From Paraspadella gotoi (taxonomy: Eukaryota; Chaetognatha), in contig CM119265.1 of assembly GCA_051294375.1 (NCBI GenBank), positions 15,990,896-16,054,895 of the forward strand: a stretch of DNA of 64,000 bases, in the 5' to 3' direction. Of this stretch, positions 1-12,418 are shown one piece after another. The position numbers and the translations under genes were made by a program. Each line of letters begins with the position of its first letter. The stretch's first letter is position 1. The notes beneath the pieces were generated by a model. That model ran no database searches. It was not told the DNA's origin and was given only the letters and a program-made list of their open reading frames with translations.

Positions 1-430
1 TGAATGATCAAGAAAACCGATGATATATCGAGGGTCATGGACGAATTTGTTAGCACAAGTGAGATACATCCTGTTTGTAAGTGTTAATGTAGATCATTGT
101 TTTGTTTGTTACTTCCATGGTGTGAAGAGAGAGTTTATACTCGAAAAATATAATACACACATTATATATCCTTATTGATAAAGGAGCCCTAAGATCGCAC
201 ACAGAATCAGCATCTGCCATTAATAAAAGTACAATAAACGATTAATTTATGGAATAATGACTTCAAAAGTGAAGTAAGATTGGACAGTTAGAATGGGAAG
301 GGTTATCAGGTATCTATTGGGAGCGATCGAATTATAAACCATTTTCATATATACTCGTCGTCTCTTGTTCGAAATCGTGTTAACACAGAGAGAGATGGTA
401 ATTGTTTTCTCCACTTTCCGCCGCGATATC
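1..430. repeat. Dispersed repeat, copy 1 (cut by window edge)
   Basis: This stretch aligns by eye over its whole length with 20577-20960. Shared blocks include 'gacttc..aaagtgaa.gtaaga' near 256, 'ctcgt..tcttgttcgaa' near 355-373 and 'tttctccactttcc' near 415. In copy 2 the first part is an open 80-codon frame, whereas here the matching frame is interrupted by stops, so this copy is older or degenerate. No reverse-transcriptase or transposase motif is visible and the class is unknown. Confidence 0.6.
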
Positions 431-1780
431 AAACTTGTTTTATTGATACAGCCTCATCGAGATCTCGCGTATGTATAGACCTTAATCTCTGAATCATTCT
501 CGTTTTCACTTGGCCTCCAGTAATACAAATTTTCATTAGATAACAATATATCTTGCAGACTAATGATTCTAGACTGGATAATGTCCTGCTATCAGATTGA
601 ATGAGGATGTCCATTCTTGATATGAGCGAGCGTAGATACTTGACCTCACACATGCATACTTGATGTAACCGATGATTCGGTTGTATCAGATGTGACATCG
701 TCCGTAGTCACGAGAGGCGGACGAGGAAGAACTTCTTCTTCAAATCTATATAGGATTTCGAGAGTGGAAAGAATCAGGAGCCTTCTGATCACTTAGAGTA
801 TTCGTGAACTATTTGACCATTCTGAGCCATCTTCGTCTCTGCTTCTCTTTCTCTCTCTCTCGGTAATCTCATTTCTCTCGTAGTCACTCTATCACTACAT
901 CATTCTCATCATACGTCTGTCTTACACTTTACAAGAGCTTGTACCCCTCTATTCAATCGGTTAGCTTGCATACCTGAGACAATTTGCCCGAAGCCGCATA
1001 TATTCTTGAGACTTACGGCTTGAGATTATCGCATCTAGTACGGAGTGTGAGCGTGTACTGTATTTGTATTTATAATTCTATAATTATATTATTTATTATT
1101 TTTATATTTTTGTATAAATCCTACAACATACTTTTTCATACTTTTTTTGATATTTGGCATAATAGCTCCAAAGGATATTTTGAGATTTGTTTTAATATTT
1201 CATTTCAATTCAAAAAGATAATTTTTTTATTTTCTTATATTTGTCACTCATATTCTAACAAAAATTTTTTTAGTTTTTGTTTTTCTTACAGCAATATTCG
1301 TTATGTTCGTTTTTCTCGATCATTTTGTATCTGCAATTCGTCTCTTCGGTCCATAAATATTTTTATATTTTCCTATATTACTTTATTCCAATCTCAGTCT
1401 TCAAGTTAAAGAACAATAGATCATGTCTTTTTTCATCGGACTAACAAATATGCGAGGAGACATACATTTTTCTTAGGTCAGTTTTTCAGGAGCGATTCAC
1501 CCAGTAATCGATTAGAGTCGGTCCTTTCGTTCTAGTGTTATATGTCACGCGTTTTTTTCTGTTTTATTCGGTTCGTTACTCTTCCAGGACAAGTAGTATT
1601 GAGCGGGTATTGTTGGTGTTTTCCTTCTGGTTTTTGTCAATCATACTCTTTGGTGTCTGTGTGATTTCAGTTCGTTTTTTCGGTGTTCTCCCTCTTATCG
1701 TTTGCGCGAGTCTTAAATGTGGAGTTGGCCGATTCTCTTATCTTTCAATTTTTCCGGAGAATTTAAGAACCGGCGGCGCG
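431..1780. other. Intergenic, AT-rich, no gene recognised
   Basis: Mixed AT-rich DNA with a short pyrimidine run near 843-860. Open frames at 984-1409 and 1535-1975 are made of Phe/Ser/Ile or simple-repeat codons and have no recognisable domain. Nothing else is supportable. Confidence 0.5.
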
Positions 1781-1895
1781 GCGGCGGCGACGACGACGAA
1801 CGACGACGACGACAGACGACGACGACGACGACAGACGACGACGACGACGACGACGACAACGACGAACGACGCGACGATGATGATGATGATACGGC
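1775..1895. repeat. (GAC/ACG)n trinucleotide tract
   Basis: A GC-rich run of GACGAC/ACGACG units, ending in GATGAT. Translations of it give Asp-, Arg- or Thr-runs depending on frame, which explains the apparent open frames here. Confidence 0.9.
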
Positions 1896-1975
1896 CTTTT
1901 TTGGCCAATTATTTTTTGGAAACTGAGAGGAGGAATAAGAGGCTGGAAAGTGGCGGGAAAGTTGAAATTGTATGA

Positions 1976-1988
1976 GTGAGAAAGAAGA

Positions 1989-2032
<44 letters not shown>

Positions 2033-2598
2033 GAAGAGAGAGAGAGAGAGAGATATATAAAAATAAAAAGAAATAGAGGGTGACCTAAGGGTGAAAAAAG
2101 TAAAGAAAGAGAGATTGAGAAAAAAGAATAAAAAAAAGATAGAAAATAAAAAAGAATCAACAGAAATTAAAAGAAGGAATAAAAAAAATTCAAAAGCGAA
2201 ACAACCGAGGACGAGAAATTCCTAAAAAATGCATAATGAAGCACAAACAAAAATGAAATGGAAATCCTGCATAAAATAAGTCGAAAGGTGAAAGGAAAGA
2301 GAAGAATACCAAAATGGATGTAAGGATGTGAGAGAAAATAAGATAAACAGGAGGACCAAAAATGAAAAAAAAAACTCATGAGAAAAACGGAAAAAGAAAA
2401 AGGAGGAAAGTAAAAAGAAGGAAGAAAAAGAAAATGAGAGAAAAAAGAGGAAAGAAAAGAAGGAAGAAAAGAAAATGAGAAAAAGGAGGAAAGAAAAAGG
2501 AAGAAAAGAAAAATGGAAAATGAGGAAAAGAAAAGAAAGAAGAAAAAGAAAATGAGAGAAAAGGAGGAAAAGAAAAAAGAAGGAAGAAAAAGAAAATG
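1976..2598. repeat. Purine-strand tract: (GA)n then degenerate GGAAGAAAAAG repeats
   Basis: A (GA)n microsatellite (about 1988-2055) grades into some 500 bases that are almost purely A and G on the plus strand, with recurring AAGGAGGAAAG/AGAAGGAAGAAAAAG units. It runs directly into an assembly gap, which fits a repeat that could not be assembled. Confidence 0.85.
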
Positions 2599-2623
2599 NN
2601 NNNNNNNNNNNNNNNNNNNNNNN
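2599..2623. other. Assembly gap (25 N)
   Basis: A run of N. Sequence type changes abruptly across it, from AT/purine-rich to GC-rich, so the two sides may not be truly adjacent. Confidence 0.95.
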
Positions 2624-4554
2624 AGGAACCGAGTACTTTGTCCCGCGACCGCTAGCCCGCCGAACCACCAATTAACCCGCGACGACAGACTTGCGTCGAG
2701 TGGGCGTTGCTCATCGAAGCTGCAGGCGGCCGACGTCGAGCGAATTGCTCGACGAAAAGCGGATATGTGTTCGCAGGGATCTGATCCGCACGAGTTTCCG
2801 CGTTGGACAAACTTTTCCTCACCCCCGAAAGGTCGGCGGCGTGCTTTCCGCCACAAACGTAACAACGTGTCCCCTCTCCCAGCTCCCTCGTCGACTTACG
2901 TGATGAAGGCCCCGTCATTTGCGCAACACACGACTCGGGAGGGTGGGTAACCTTTGCTTTAAATGCATTAATGCCGTCCGGCAGGAAGTATTTAGTTATC
3001 AACTGTAAGATTGCTTTTTTCAGATTATAACGCCGAGACGGACAAGTCATACAACCAGAGGGAGCCCTTTCAAACACCACAAGCATTCTTCACGACCAAG
3101 AGCCAGGGCCTCCGATGCGTCGGCAGTCTTGACCCGAATGGTTCGTCATTTGGAGAGATCGGCCGCCGCGCTCCTCCAAGGGGGAATAACGGAGCCTCCC
3201 TCCCAACCCGGTAGATTGAGGGAAAAAGCGCCGCTTTGAAAATCCAAGAGATCGAAGTCCTGAGACGCAGAATCCGATCTTGGAAGGGGGCCTCAGCCGC
3301 GACGAAGGCGGCGACTGCATCGGCGGAGAAACCCGGTCATTTGCAGGCTTGGCTCCCTCTGTCCTGCCCGTTGCTCGACTATCTGTGAACGAAGTAGGTG
3401 CTTCTTGTGCTCTTCCGCGCTTGAAGTTGACCTCGACGCTTGTGAAGACCTTGACGACAAGTTATCAAAGAAAGCGAGGGCGTGCGCGGTTCGGATTAAG
3501 GCGGGTTGACGCCCCGCTGAACGAAACTTGATCCGAGCGATTTCGAAGAAAAAACCGCTCTCGGTGGCAGCGTTCGTCCTGCATCGCCCACAGCGCAGAT
3601 CGGATCGGCGCCTTCGATCAAGAAACCCGCACGTCGAACTTTCCAAAGGCGCAGCGTTGAACGCGGTTGCTGGATGGACGCATTCGCGTAGGGGCGAAGC
3701 CAGCGAGGAGAAGCGCTCCGCACCCGTTGATCCCTGAAATATACCGCCTGTGATGGCTGTGCTCGAACAAAAGGGCGTAAGCTCGTCGGCGAACAAAGAA
3801 CGGAGACGCGCGTGACGCCGATACGCGCCCGCCGCCTGACAATCGTGCGTGAATATGTTGACATGGAGACGGATAACTGGTGTAGATTAGCCGGCTTCGG
3901 AAGGCGGGATCAAAACACCGCGTCGTGCAATCTGGAGTAGAGAACGACGGCCGGTGAGAGCGTGGTCAGGCCCAACGAGAAGGCGCGAGGGTGTTGCGGA
4001 GGTTGTGGCGAGACTCCAAGCTGTCTCCGCGCACTCCCTGACTCGAGACTGACGAAGCGAACCCATTGCTCGAAACATCCATCAGACGGCGACGCCTGCC
4101 CTTGGCGGCGGCTGCAAGGCGTAAGAAAGCTGCCCGATCGACGTCTGGGTCGGACCTCACCTGTCCATCTCCCGAGAGGGTTTGTCCAGCCCGGAGGCTG
4201 GTGCGACCCGTGTACTCCAGGCTGGTGAAGGCGACGCGTTGCTCTAAGGCCGAGGCAGGACGCCCGTGGGCGGGACTGCTCTCTGAAGCGAAGGACTCGT
4301 CAAGGACCGCAGCGGCGAAGGAAGGCGAAGTGAAGTCGTCCGTATCGATAAGAATACATGAACGTAAGCAAAAAACGGAGAAATTAGATTACCTATCAAT
4401 GAGGAAACCCCCCTTCTTTCTTCGTAAATCACATCAATATGTCAGCAAAAAGAAAATGATTTTGAACAAATCACACACAGAAAAACGGAAACACGAACCA
4501 CAAATGCCACGCGACCAAACCCCACCCGGAGGCGAAGGGGCCGCGCGGGGAGAA

Positions 4555-4637
4555 TGTGGGGGGGGTTCGATAGAGATCATAATTCCATTCGCAATTACAG
4601 GATTTCTCTATTCGAAAACCCTCCCCACAGTTAGCCT
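4555..4637. repeat. Imperfect inverted repeat with a third copy about 0.9 kb away
   Basis: 4555-4578 (TGTGG..TTCGATAGAGATC) is an imperfect reverse complement of 4601-4629 (GATTTCTCTATTCGAA..). The second arm, extended to 4602-4637, also matches the reverse complement of 5542-5578 over about 36 bases with few differences. This could be the ends of a small non-autonomous element or a rearranged repeat. Confidence 0.55.
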
Positions 4638-5541
4638 CAGTAACGAGAAATAAACGCGGCGTTGAACAAAATATAAAAATCATAAAAAAACGAGAAGAAG
4701 AAAGAAAAGAGAAACAAAAATTTGATGGAGGGGCAAATAAAGAAAGTTTGCGCAAACGACTGATCGAATAAAGAGATAATCCCACACTTAACTGCTCACC
4801 GGCGGAATCTTTCCATTCTCCTGGCGTAGCGAATCCCGCATTTTCTTGAAAACACCGTTGTGAGGCGGCGTCTTCGAACATACTTCCAGGCTCCAGGCCG
4901 TAGCGAACGCCTCCCAGGGCTGCGTGTAGGTCTGTCCACCCCCCGAACCGACACCACTGCGTGCCCGGTTGCGCGCCCTGGCGCGCGGCCCGAGTGCGCC
5001 GTAATCCGAGTAACGGAAGACAGCGTCCTAAAAGGCAGAGGAGGGGTGCGAGAGAAACACCGACGGGGCGCGAGGCAGAATCTGGCGACGCAGGCGCCCA
5101 CTGTGAATCTCAGGGGTCCCTCAATACCCTTGTCGAGAACCGAAGAATGGTTGTCGACTGGCGATCAGCAGCGATCCTTCTCGAGATTAAATCGCGCGAA
5201 ATTCTTAACGATCGTCGAAATAAAACAAAAGAGACGAGCGTGAAGTTCAAAATTCGGATATGAAAACGCAATAATATTCGAAGCGCAAAGTCCCGATAAG
5301 TAACGAAATAATAAGGCGGCTAAAAATAGCGAAAGCGGACTGATACTATATACGAGCGCGAAAAAAGAAGTGACCGCGTCCACGCCTAGCGCACTTCGAC
5401 AACAAGAAGTAATCAGCGTCGGGACTTGGGCCTGCAAGCAGCTCTGTGCGGCGAGCCGGAAAGTATTTTCGTTTAGAATCTTTTGTTTTGTTTCACATGT
5501 CTGGTCACATGCGCGGTGTCTCGCCTTTTGGGGAGAACAAA

Positions 5542-5578
5542 AGGCTAACTGTGGGGGGGTTTCGAATAGAGAAGATCT
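5542..5578. repeat. Inverted copy of the 4602-4637 sequence
   Basis: AGGCTAACTGTGGGGG..TTCGAATAGAGAA is the reverse complement of the sequence ending in CCACAGTTAGCCT at 4637. The two copies face each other across about 0.9 kb. Confidence 0.6.
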
Positions 5579-5830
5579 GGACAGTTGTGAAAAGATTAGA
5601 CGAGAAGTTAGCCTACTTCTATTTTCGGTGGCCAAGGCTTTGTCGGTAATGATTAATGCGGGGTGAAGAACCGGGCGCCTTCCTTGGTCTCCCGAGCGAA
5701 CCTTCCTTTCATTCATAAAAAAAAAATAAAACGAGGCATAGAAAAACCAAATAGAAAAAGGTGTTAGTATAATCAAATGACTACGGTCGACACAACTCGC
5801 GCCGATCCCGTAATTGAAAAAGAAGCACAT

Positions 5831-7490
5831 CTTTAAATATCAATCTGAAGCTGAGCTTAAGTAATAACAGAAATCAAAAGAACAAGAACCATGTCATTCG
5901 AATGTCATTGGAGATGCTGTTGAATGAATCTTGATTGTAACGGAAAACAGATCAGTGCAATCATTTTCGGTTACGTATCAACAGGAATTCGCAAGAAGGT
6001 TAATTTTTGTTTTCGTAAGGCCAAGGAAGATGTTTTCCGATAGTTCGGAATGTTTTTGTCGCCTTAAATCCACCGATCAACAAAATATTCGGAGGACGAT
6101 CGACTAGTTGGACGTCTTGTTGGAAACTTATGAAGGTCTTTGAGCGCTAAAATTCGTCACGACCTTACTTGTCTCATCCAAAATAGACCTAAAAAATATA
6201 CTCGGCGTCAGTTGGATTGTTTTTTAAGTATTCGCAGCAGCGTCTTTCAGCTTGAACCCGCATAAGGTCGACAACAAACTCCTAATGTCGAAGCAAAAAT
6301 CCTTACTTGGGGTTCACAAGTTTGGTGCCCTTTTCGATCTCTTCAAGACCCGTGCAAACGACAACGTGAGAAATTTTCGAGAGATGATTTCAGATTAAAG
6401 GGACTCGATCCATTGTAACTTACTGGCATGTCCGCCATTCCGCGCACCTTTAGTAGATCTCGCTCGGGAATAATGCCCCTCATATGCGGGGGCAGGCTGT
6501 CGATAGGTTTGATTACACTTCACCTCATCCGAGTTTCCCAGTCCACGAAAGCAACCTCGAGGAAAAAATCAAACTGAAAAAAATAGGCCATTTTTAAATA
6601 GGAAACCAGATAAAAAAAAACTACGAATATCCGAATCCTTGATGCGCTGTCTGCGAGGGTCGATGATTATGATCGCTGGTTACTATAAGACCCACTTCGC
6701 TCGACGCAAAAAGCAGCGCGCAAAGACCGATATTTCTGACGGGATTTTCATGAGCACGGCCTGTATGGCGATTAGTCTGCGAAAAAAAAATGCTGTGCAA
6801 TGTGCTGTTATAATTTAATGCACGTTTAATATCTTAATTATTTTTATTATTTTATTACTATCTAACAACTATTTATGAAATAAATATATATTATATATAG
6901 ATATACTCGGATATGTAAAAGTATATATAAAAATAAGAATGTAAATAAATAAATATTGTTTAATTAAATATGTGTTAGCGGAATATGTCAAAGTATCAGA
7001 ATAAAAACAAAAATAGAATATTAATTAATTAATTTACAAAATATATACACATATTTAAATAAAATAGAGTTTTTAGATAAAGACGTATTTCATAACATTT
7101 AAAATGAGATTCTTTAGTGGAATTCAAGTTGCATTATTATTTTTTTTGCTAATATTGTAATACATAGCGGAATCAATCAGAGACGAAGTACGAGAAAGAT
7201 GAGAGATTGGCGATTTAATTAGGTCATTGATAGCGGAGAGACAAACGAGCGATATGTAAAAACCAGAAATAATATTTTCGGAACGAAAATCTGATTATGA
7301 CCGGAAGCAAAAAGCAAATCAAAGCGAAATCGATCTTCCCCGGAATTCACCGAGAAGGGAGGAATGAGAAAGGGAAAAGAAGAGGAGCTAAGAGAGAGAG
7401 AAACAAAAAGACTCGCTTGAGAGCCCCCCAGTGGATGCGCCTGAAGGACGTGCAACGCAACACAGTAAGAGCAAAAAAGTGAAAAGTCAT
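5831..7490. other. Intergenic stretch without a recognised gene
   Basis: 5.8-6.8 kb is of mixed composition; 6.8-7.16 kb is very AT-rich. No frame shows family similarity. The Ty3/Gypsy remnant begins after it. Confidence 0.5.
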
Positions 7491-7559
7491 CTTGCTGAAT
7501 GATAGGTCCGGAGGATGAAAGTGCGGAGGTTCCTGCGTGGGGGCTCTGGGGCTGTTCGA

Positions 7560-8760
7560 GCCTGCGGGCATCCTCTGGCCGCGGGTTGCCGCCAACTGAC
7601 TTCTACGGAAGGGTCCACTACGCAGGCTTCAAGTCGATACGCCGAGAGTCGTCCTCTCGAGTCTGCAACGAGTGTATCGCGGGGTGCCCAAGAATGGCGG
7701 AACGTCTTGTCGCCGGGGCGACAACTCGGGAATGGGCCATCATACAGGTGCGCAGTGGACCGCGGAGCAAGGTATGCGCGTCATGGCTGGACAAATACGA
7801 AACGGAAGTATTTGCAAAGTTGAGCGGAACGTAGGAGCGAACGTGCCCGTGGCGGGTCCCAGGAACAAGGGGGGAAGGAGGGGCGCTAGCGGTCATCTAC
7901 TGATGATTGGGGCGAAGAGATTGGGCGGCGGTATCAGCGCCTCCAGGGGAGGCGCCACGAAGTCACCCGGCAGAGTAGGGGCTGTCCGCCCATAGCAGAA
8001 CGAGTTCTGCGACGGATAGCGTCTGAGGCTCTGTCTTCGAGTTGTTCGGAGGCCCAGAGAGGACCCAGGTAACTGGTCCAATCCAGTTGCTGTCTTTAAG
8101 GCGTGCGCGACAGGCGGTTTAAGGATCGCAGCTGGAGTGGCCGTTCCACGATTCCCGTGGATGTGCGGGTGAAAGGCCGTGGTTGTGGATGATTTGGTCT
8201 CACAGTCGCCGGTTGCGACGCGATGCAGCTGAGAGTGAATGGGCAAAACGACGCGAGTCCGAAGTCATCCGTACCCCGGGACCTGTTGCTCCCTCTTGGA
8301 AACGCTGATCCAATGATGAAAAAGAGGCGCGTGAGCAAAGTCATCGCGAGTATCGGCGAACGGGAGGGATGACTTCCGGCCACGTGTGATAGCGGTCGAC
8401 GCATGGTGAAATATGGGCGTCGTTGGCCCCCGAGACATCGGGAGTCGGACCCTACGACTCAACGATGGAATTGAAACGCGCTTCTCTGGCGAGGTAAAGG
8501 TTTAGCATGGGCGCCGCGGTTAATTGCCGATCGATCTTAGCCCGCTGAGACAAGCGTGCAGCGCGGGGTCAGGCGGCGACATCACTACTTTGTCAACAGA
8601 GGGCAAGACGTAGCGAGCGTGGACGAGGCGTTTGGAAGCATAATGCCCCGGGCGTGTGATAAGCCATGAACAGTGTCTGAACCATCTTCGCACGCCGAGA
8701 TAAGGAACGAGCGGCTCGCAACCCATCGGAAACGGTCGCCAAGACATGTAGCGGGACCTA
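7560..8760 (-). pseudogene. Gypsy integrase remnant
   Basis: Remnants of the N-terminal zinc region (HGLSH, ARYV) are followed by a catalytic-core remnant with TSTGIVERP, resembling the N-G-x-[VM]-E-R box. The downstream LRTT and PGDFVAPP boxes and a C-terminal IDLKPA are present. Frameshifts separate these boxes. Confidence 0.65.
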
Positions 8761-8859
8761 TTCGGACGGGTCTTGCATGGGCCAGCCGCGGTTGTCCGGA
8801 TTTCCGAGGAGACGGTAGTAGCTCTTCATCGTGGTCTGGTCACCAGCAGATGAGCAGAG

Positions 8860-9450
8860 AAGTCAACGCCTGGAGGCGACAGAGTGCGATAACATTGCGC
8901 AGCAGAGTATCAGTCTGACGGACGTTCCTCTTGCTTCGATGGTGCCGACTGTCCGTCGTGAACTCGGCAATTGGCGGCTTGAGTTGTCGGCCGTTGGCAG
9001 GTCGTTTCCATGGGTCTTCAACTCATGGAGATGGGACGGTACGAGAGAGTTCTGTCGCGTGAAAACGGGTGAAGGGCCGCCCATAAGATGGAAGTGCCGA
9101 AAATGCCGAGTCGCAGAGATGGCGCCGAGTATTCGCGGTATCATCCCACGCTGACGGACGCCTCCGATGGCGTCAACTTGCGGCTGAAAAAAGGCGAGCG
9201 AGACCGCCAGTTGCTCATCGATGTTCTGTCCAAGGCACTCCTCCAACGCCACGTGGAGGCTCAATCTGGTGAGGGCCGGTTTCGTTGCGCCCTCGTCGGG
9301 GTGCCAAAGTGTGCCGCTGATCGAAAGGGCTCCTTGGGCGGCGTCAAAGGCAGCGATATTTTATGTTCCGACCATTGAAGGATGCCCTTCTTCTGCTTGG
9401 CGAGGTCGTGGAGGGGCGCCAGTACGAGTGCGCGGCGTGAGGGATGAAAC
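8860..9450 (-). pseudogene. Gypsy RNase H remnant
   Basis: The frames show ALEECLGQ and LAFF, then ATRHFRHF and VFTRQNSLVP. These match the order of conserved strands in Ty3/Gypsy RNase H domains. At least two frame changes are needed to read through. Confidence 0.65.
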
Positions 9451-10280
9451 ATCGGATTGGTAGAAGTTAATCCATGACCTAGAAAAGCGCAACAAACCGG
9501 GAACGTCAGTGGGGCGTGGAAAGTCGATGATGGAGTCGACTTTGTTCCGGGAGCGTCGGATTGCCCATTGAAGCGCTGACGCGATGACCGCATAGAAGTT
9601 CACGCGAGGCGCCCCGAAAACGCGAATTTGCCTTGTTGAAAAACTAGGCCGTGCTCCTCTAAGAGCGGTCGAAGGTAGAGCGAGGTGGCGCCGGTTTGCG
9701 TTTACTGGCCGCTGGAGGCGACGAGTAATTGTCGTGCCAAGAGACGAAGGACGGAAATCCAACCGCGGCACGACGTATCCATATGATAAGACGGCGGGAG
9801 ACGTCTGTCCGGCGATTCTTTTAAGTCGCCAAACTGGCCATGCGGAAACTCCCAAGCCCGAAAGGTGTCGCGACGGAGTCTTTTTAATGTCTTCCGGTGC
9901 CTAACCCGGGCTTGGTGGTAGCACCTTCACACAGATGCTGATTTTTCGTGTAAAATCGTCTTACCCTGAAGGTGGCCGTGAAGATCTTTGTAAAGAGTCG
10001 TGGAAAATTGGAATAACGATCATGCGTCTGAGGCGCAGTTGAGTCGGACGGAAGTCGCAACAGGGGCGCCACGCTGCCGCCGCTTAGGGAAGACGTGAGC
10101 GGCGACGCTCCAAGGCTGTTGGAGCGGCGACACGAACTGCCGCGCTTAGCCTCGGAATATCCTTTTCGCTTGCAACCAACTTTTCGGGGAGAAAGCGGCG
10201 CGGGCGTCGAAACCGGTGATTGACCGGAAGTGACGATGTGGTGATAAACGCCGTGCGTTTGGCAGTATGCGTGTCGAAGT
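9450..10280 (-). pseudogene. Gypsy reverse transcriptase remnant
   Basis: HFDTHTAKRTAFITTS-type sequence and a LPEKLVA segment mark the RT entry. The fingers/palm core is scrambled by frameshifts and no intact YLDD box is seen. The thumb/connection segment near 9.5 kb (SIIDFPRPTDVP then INFY) is well preserved. Confidence 0.65.
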
Positions 10281-10539
10281 GGGCGTTGGTCAAGCGCCGG
10301 ACCGAGTCGAGAAGGAGCTGCTCAAACTCGTTTGACGACGTTGGCGATGAAATCCGGCGTAGGAACGCTTGGGACGACATCTGGCGCGGGATGATTCAAA
10401 GGTAGCGGCGTACGATTGAGCCGCGTGTTCCGGAGATCCATCCAATAATTCGCGTTAGCTGGCGCAGAAAATCGGCTCCGAAGAATCGGTGCGACGACGT
10501 TCCGCAATCGACGAAGCGACCGGGAGGCGTTTGGACGTG

Positions 10540-10790
10540 AGCCCAGATCATAGTTTCATAGTCATAGTTCGGGCGCCTAAGAACACGGAATCCGCCGTCC
10601 CGTACAGACGGCGTTGAGGGGTGGGACGACTCGCGTTCCACGCCGTATCGTAAGGTGAGGGCAGGAAGAGCTCAACTCCGCGCTGTAATCCACAAGAAAA
10701 CTCTGAGCCGGAGTCGTAGTCCGTGAACAGAGAGAAGACGGCGTGCGGTTCCATGAGACCGTGCCACTGGGCGGTGCGGCCGGGCGTTTT
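10540..10790 (-). pseudogene. Gypsy protease remnant
   Basis: Minus-strand frames give SEFLVDYSAEL, close to the retropepsin D-[ST]-G-[AS] site but with the active-site triplet changed (DYS). A second frame continues the typical YGT..L..RT.T segment. It is a broken fragment inside the larger Gypsy remnant. Confidence 0.6.
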
Positions 10791-12301
10791 CCCGACGGCC
10801 CCAAGCAGCAGGTAGGGTGGACGGTAACCTACCGAGCGCGGCTGCCGGTCGAATTCCGCGTGATAACGGCAAACTGCGATCGTCCGGGCCCATCGGCGGC
10901 GAAAATTCCTTCAGAGGCGGCGATCGGCGCCTTTGGAATGCGGTGCCGCGGTTCCCTTGATCTTTCGGGTCCGCCTATCCGACGGCGGAAGTCAAAGTCG
11001 CAGCTGCGAGCAGCGGGTCGCCGCGTCGGGAGCTGCGGTTGCTGCGGGCGAGCCCGGGCTGTGCCGGGTCTGTAGAAGTTAACGGAAATGGGCGACGGGC
11101 GCGCTGATCGGCAGTCGTTTGAACGCGCGTCACACCGCTTCGTCGATGTCCGTCCGGGGAAAAAGAGGAGCAGAAAATCTTTCGTGTTCGCCCGCCTGTG
11201 CTAGCTGTGAACGAAGACGCGGTCGCGATTCTGATCGAGGTGAAAGTGAGTGAAGCAACTATCGCGCTTGCATTTCGCGGTCGTAATCGTGGCGTTTGTC
11301 GCCGCCGAATCGCCGCCGTAGAAGGAGGGATGAGGCGACTCGATGTTTTCCGGCGTGTTAACGCGTCGGAGTCTCCGCGCACAATCTGGTTCGTTTAAGG
11401 TCGTTCGCACGGGCGTTCGAAGGCGCTGAACGGGCCGAGGACGGAGTCAGTTGGCGCGATTGTCAACTTGGCGATGAGATGCCAGTACTTTATCGTAATG
11501 AAGAGGATAATTCGACCAATCGCGAAGATACGCATTCGCATACGCGTATCAACGCGATGGGCGGCTCTTCGTCCCAGTCGGTAGAGGAAGACGTTGATGT
11601 TAGGGGGAGGAGCAATACCTAAAATAAAACTATTTATTCATTATCCAGGGGACGTTTTGTAAAAAATGACGTAGTATATAAACACAAAGATTTTTAAACG
11701 CCATTCACTCAGACCAATAAAATACCTATTCTTGCGTGCCATCCGAAGTAAATTCTACTGTAATAGCAAATTAGGTCAGAAGAAAACTAAAATTACAAAA
11801 ATTGAAAGTTTTAGATCAACTATGATAAAAAATGACTATATCTAATGCTCAGAACTAGTCAAAGGTAATCTATACAAGCTACTAACCTCTATATTTAACA
11901 CTTTTATGAAATCATTTGTTATCTAAATATACTAATTAACTAATCTCCATCGCTATGTAATTTCTTTCTTTTCGTTGTGTTTCGGAATTCGAGCGTATTA
12001 AAGCAGAGAGTTTTTTATTTAACTCTAGCAAAAAACTAGAACAATAAATTAATTTCAAATATTATTGCTAACAAGAGAATTATGGCATAGACTCAAATAC
12101 AAATCAAGAAATATGACAATGTCATTCATGTTCAAAGATGTTTCTATATGTACTCTTTGTCAAGTCATCAAAGTGATCCTCTATGCTTTAGTTAGAAAGT
12201 TATTTTTTGAGAAAAGAAAACGAAAGAATTACATGCTGTACAAAATTTAAAAATAACAGTCCTTGGTTATCTCTTTATTCTGCATAGGTAGCATTCAAAG
12301 T

Positions 12302-12379
12302 CAAAAAGTTTTTTAATATTTTTATGTCATACAACAAATGTAAGTTAGTATGAAAAACGGACAATCGTTTGGCCTTCTG

Positions 12380-12418
<39 letters not shown>

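Larger units (their letters stand above)
2630..5830 (-). pseudogene. Decayed retroelement-like block with gag zinc-knuckle remnant
   Basis: A GC-rich block unlike the surrounding AT-rich DNA. On the minus strand near 2860-2800 one frame reads CYVCGGKHAAD, the start of a retroviral-type CCHC knuckle with the last Cys changed to Ser. A neighbouring frame contains CEHISAF, resembling a second knuckle, so a frameshift separates the two. Upstream on the minus strand (about 2900-5800) there are many basic, Ser/Arg-rich broken frames but no long intact ORF. The simplest reading is the end of a decayed gag gene from an LTR retroelement; the family is uncertain. An inverted repeat inside it is listed separately. 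Confidence 0.45.
7490..11640 (-). mobile_element. Degenerate Ty3/Gypsy LTR retrotransposon, pol region
   Basis: Read on the minus strand from 11.6 to 7.5 kb, fragments in shifting frames follow Ty3/Gypsy pol order. A protease-like FLVD..AEL motif (about 10.70 kb) is followed by GADFLRQL (about 10.46 kb). Next come the reverse-transcriptase start (about 10.25 kb) and an RT/connection segment with IDFPRPTDVPGL..F and INFY (about 9.5 kb). RNase H fragments ILQWSEHK and LAFF, then ATRHFRHF and VFT, lie at about 9.4-9.05 kb. The integrase shows HGLSH and ARYV..V (about 8.67-8.58 kb), LGLRTT (about 8.06 kb), LTLPGDFVAPP (about 7.97 kb) and a terminal IDLKPA near 7.62 kb. Dozens of frameshifts and stops make it non-functional. 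I could not define LTRs or target-site duplications. GC content is much higher than in the flanks. Confidence 0.85.

Noticed and set aside
984-1409. 141-residue Phe/Ile/Ser-rich plus frame
   Set aside because: AT-rich low-complexity translation without homology.
3293-3796. 167-residue minus-strand frame
   Set aside because: Inside the GC-rich decayed block, where several overlapping frames are open by chance; no motif seen.
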